64,000 nt of DNA, from positions 75,295,001-75,359,000 of the forward strand of contig JAIOJX010000028.1 of NCBI GenBank assembly GCA_022376925.1, read 5' to 3'. Source of the DNA: Tragulus kanchil (lineage: Eukaryota; Chordata; Mammalia; Artiodactyla; Tragulidae). Each line of letters opens with the position of its first letter. Position 1 is the stretch's first letter. A program made the translations under genes and the position numbers. The notes below the pieces were generated by a model. It saw only the letters and a program-made list of their open reading frames with translations, was not told the origin of the DNA and did no database searches. Below are positions 61,141 through 64,000 of the stretch, piece after piece.

Positions 61141-61843
61141 GGAAGTTACAGAATGCAAACACTTGCAAAAAAGGCATATCAGAAAAAATGCCATTCAAAT
61201 GCCTGAGCTGGATGGAAAAGAGAAGGGAAGTTTTACTGATAAAAGGTACGATCTACCAAGAAAACATAACCACAAGTCTTAATGTGCCCAAAACCACTTC
61301 AAAATAATGAAACAATTGCTTTTGATGTTACATACGAAAAAAAAGAAACTCTAGGGCTTCCCCTGGTGGTCCAGTGGGTAAGGACACCGCCTTGCATTGC
61401 AAGGGGCACCGGTTCGATCCCTAGCCCGGGAAGATCCCACATGTCTCTAAGAGGCTGGACCGGTGTGTCCAACTGTGAGCCAGCGCTCTGGAGCGCATGC
61501 GCCCAGAGCAGGTGCTCTGTAGTTTGCAAGGCCGCTGCGATGGAAGGCCCACACAGGCCAAAAGAATTAAGATGGATGAAAATAAATAAATGAAGGACCA
61601 ATAAAAGAGGCCAAAATTAAAAAAAAAAAAGGAAGTTACAGAATGCAAACACTTGCAAAAAAGGCATATCAGAAAAAATGCCATTCAAATGCCTGAGCTG
61701 GATGGAAAAGAGAAGGGAAGTTTTACTGATAAAAGGTACGATCTACCAAGAAAACATAACCACAAGTCTTAATGTGCCCAAAACCACTTCAAAATAATGA
61801 AACAATTGCTTTTGATGTTACATACGAAAAAAAAGAAACTCTA
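60990..61843. repeat. Tandem pair 18, offset 490 (SINE-bounded)
   Basis: 60990-61353 recurs at 61480-61843. The only pair with a short offset; its borders fall inside two related SINEs. Confidence 0.85.
61354..61630 (+). mobile_element. Chimeric SINE: head of the 61844 element, tail of the 60865 element
   Basis: From 61354 to about 61440 it matches the young SINE at 61844, including its left flank ctag. From about 61455 it matches the SINE at 60865, including its right flank. The switch zone (gtctctaagaggctgg) is damaged. It is best explained as an assembly joint between two SINEs. Confidence 0.75.
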
Positions 61844-62172
61844 GGGCTTCCCCTGGTGGTCCAGTGGGTAAGGACACCGCCTTGCAGTGCAAGGGGCGCC
61901 GGTTCGATCCCTGGCCTGGGAAGATCCCACGTGCCGCGGAGCGGCTGGACCGATGTGTCCAATCACCGAGCCAGAGCTCTGGAGCGCATGCTCCCAGGGC
62001 CGGTGCTCTGCGACAACAGAGGCCACTGCGATGGGAGGCCCACATGGGCCAAAGAACAAAGACGGATGAAAACAGAGAAATGAAAGACCAATGGAAGTGG
62101 CCCGCCCGCTCCCCTCCCTCCCCAACCCAACCCCCGCCCAAAATAAATAAATAAATCTTTAAAAAAAAAAAA
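61844..62172 (+). mobile_element. Young full-length CHR-like SINE (family A)
   Basis: Clean box A TGGTCCAGTGG and box B GGTTCGATCCC, CpG-rich body, AAAT-repeat tail and poly(A). A short target-site repeat aaactcta on both sides. Confidence 0.9.
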
Positions 62173-64000
62173 CAAAACTCTATTTCAATTTTTTATAAAA
62201 AATCCAGACCATTTCTAAGTCATTGAGAACATGGCTAATGCATGACCTAATACACTAGGGACTAGTGATATAGAAAATAATCAGTTATATTAAATGCCCA
62301 TGAGAAGTATATTTGACTACAAACATACTGAAAGTTTTTTTAGTGTCTTTACTAAAGATTTGCAGATTAAAAAAGAACATTCTTCAGGTAGAGTAATGAC
62401 CTTGTTTTGTTAGCACAAACAGGCAATGAACTCGTTCCTGTCTGCTGGAAGCTTAAGGCTACAGGATATCACACAGAATACCAGGAGAGGTACTTATATG
62501 AGGAAAGACAAGTTAAAATAGAGAGAAATATAGAAAGGCTTCCTCTCCTTAGAAAGATGGGTATTTCCTATTTTTATTCAGCAAAACCTAAATCAACCTA
62601 AAACCAATTGAGAATCTTTCACTTACTCATTTCCCTCCATTTAGTCAAGCTTTAAAATAGATTCCCTTAAAAATTATAAATTCTTTTTCTCTAAGGCCAA
62701 AAACAGAACCTGCTTAATTTCTTTTACTTATTGTACTGGGAGGGAAACATGATGCTCTGAAAGACACTGAGTGGAAAAGGATCGAATTACATGACAAATC
62801 ACCAAACTGCAAATTTGCTTCCACTGTTACTCCAGAAACAAACAAATCATGTCTGGAGAGAGCAATGTCTCAGTTAACCTCCCTACCACTTTCTGCTCAC
62901 CACACCTTCCTCCACAGTCACATTACTGTTTGACTGCTTCTCTTCATTAATAAAAACGGAGAGAAAGAATGGTATTACCATGAGGATAGCACAGAAAAGC
63001 TAATTATTTTGGCCCAATGATAAAATTTAGGACAAAAACCTGCTTAAGTACAATGCCAGCTTGGTATCCAAAAACAAATATCCGCTGGAGCGCTGGACCG
63101 AGGCCAATCACCGAGCCAATTTGGAGCGCATGCTCCCAGGGCCGGTGCTCTGCGACAACAGAGGCCACTGCGATGGGAGGCCCACATGGGCCAAAGAACA
63201 AAGACGGATGAAAACAGAGAAATGAAAGACCAATGGAAGTGGCCCGCCCGCTCCCCTCCCTCCCCAACCCAACCCCCGCCCAAAATAAATAAATAAATCT
63301 TTAAAAAAAAAAAACAAAACTCTATTTCAATTTTTTATAAAAAATCCAGACCATTTCTAAGTCATTGAGAACATGGCTAATGCATGACCTAATACACTAG
63401 GGACTAGTGATATAGAAAATAATCAGTTATATTAAATGCCCATGAGAAGTATATTTGACTACAAACATACTGAAAGTTTTTTTAGTGTCTTTACTAAAGA
63501 TTTGCAGATTAAAAAAGAACATTCTTCAGGTAGAGTAATGACCTTGTTTTGTTAGCACAAACAGGCAATGAACTCGTTCCTGTCTGCTGGAAGCTTAAGG
63601 CTACAGGATATCACACAGAATACCAGGAGAGGTACTTATATGAGGAAAGACAAGTTAAAATAGAGAGAAATATAGAAAGGCTTCCTCTCCTTAGAAAGAT
63701 GGGTATTTCCTATTTTTATTCAGCAAAACCTAAATCAACCTAAAACCAATTGAGAATCTTTCACTTACTCATTTCCCTCCATTTAGTCAAGCTTTAAAAT
63801 AGATTCCCTTAAAAATTATAAATTCTTTTTCTCTAAGGCCAAAAACAGAACCTGCTTAATTTCTTTTACTTATTGTACTGGGAGGGAAACATGATGCTCT
63901 GAAAGACACTGAGTGGAAAAGGATCGAATTACATGACAAATCACCAAACTGCAAATTTGCTTCCACTGTTACTCCAGAAACAAACAAATCATGTCTGGAG
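61935..64000. repeat. Tandem pair 19 (61935-63076 / 63077-window end), offset 1142
   Basis: The second copy is cut by the window edge at the position matching 62858 of the first. Confidence 0.9.
63077..63314 (+). mobile_element. Partial noisy duplicate of the SINE at 61844
   Basis: The first ~45 bases are a deletion-rich version of 61935-61980. From ggagcgcatgctcccagg (63123) it is essentially identical. Confidence 0.85.

Noticed and set aside
61844..61930. tRNA genes at SINE heads
   Set aside because: The heads have box A and box B but sit in SINEs with A-rich tails and target-site repeats. No complete cloverleaf of a functional tRNA is apparent.

Overview
The window is mammalian nuclear DNA. 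Its repeats place it in the ruminants: Bov-tA SINEs on both strands, a 1 kb piece of the BovB (RTE) LINE, tRNA-derived CHR-type artiodactyl SINEs, plus old L1, L2, MIR and MER5-like elements. I saw no tandem Bov-A2 dimers, and one CHR-type SINE family looks young. That might suit an early-branching ruminant, but the species cannot be fixed from this window.

Two genes lie tail to tail. On the + strand, the last six coding exons of NIT2 (omega-amidase) run from 1144 to 9509. They give exactly 164 codons, matching residues 113-276 of the 276-residue human protein. The earlier exons lie upstream of the window. On the - strand, coding exons 2-12 of TOMM70 (mitochondrial import receptor) run from 56990 down to 33203. 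They give exactly 500 codons, matching residues 109-608 of 608. Exon 1, with the membrane anchor, lies beyond position 64000. All introns used are GT-AG and all phases match. About 20 kb of transposon-rich intergenic DNA separates the two 3' ends.

The most striking structure is not a gene. Nineteen times in the window, a block of about 1.07-1.16 kb (once 490 bp) is followed directly by a near-identical copy of itself. The sequence at each joint I inspected is a deletion-rich, degraded version of the neighbouring sequence. These repeats add about 20 kb, repeat or scramble exons of both genes, and would break both reading frames if real. Taking one copy of each exon restores perfect frames. I read them as false tandem duplications made when contig gaps were filled or overlapping contig ends were not merged.

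Layout: 1-10955 NIT2 3' half; 12950-20640 antisense L1 with nested SINEs; 20640-28600 unremarkable intergenic DNA, much of it doubled; 28600-29650 possible solitary LTR and an old repeat; about 31295-33202 TOMM70 3' UTR; 33203-56990 TOMM70 exons 12-2; 56991-64000 TOMM70 intron 1 with SINEs. I found no convincing new biological system.
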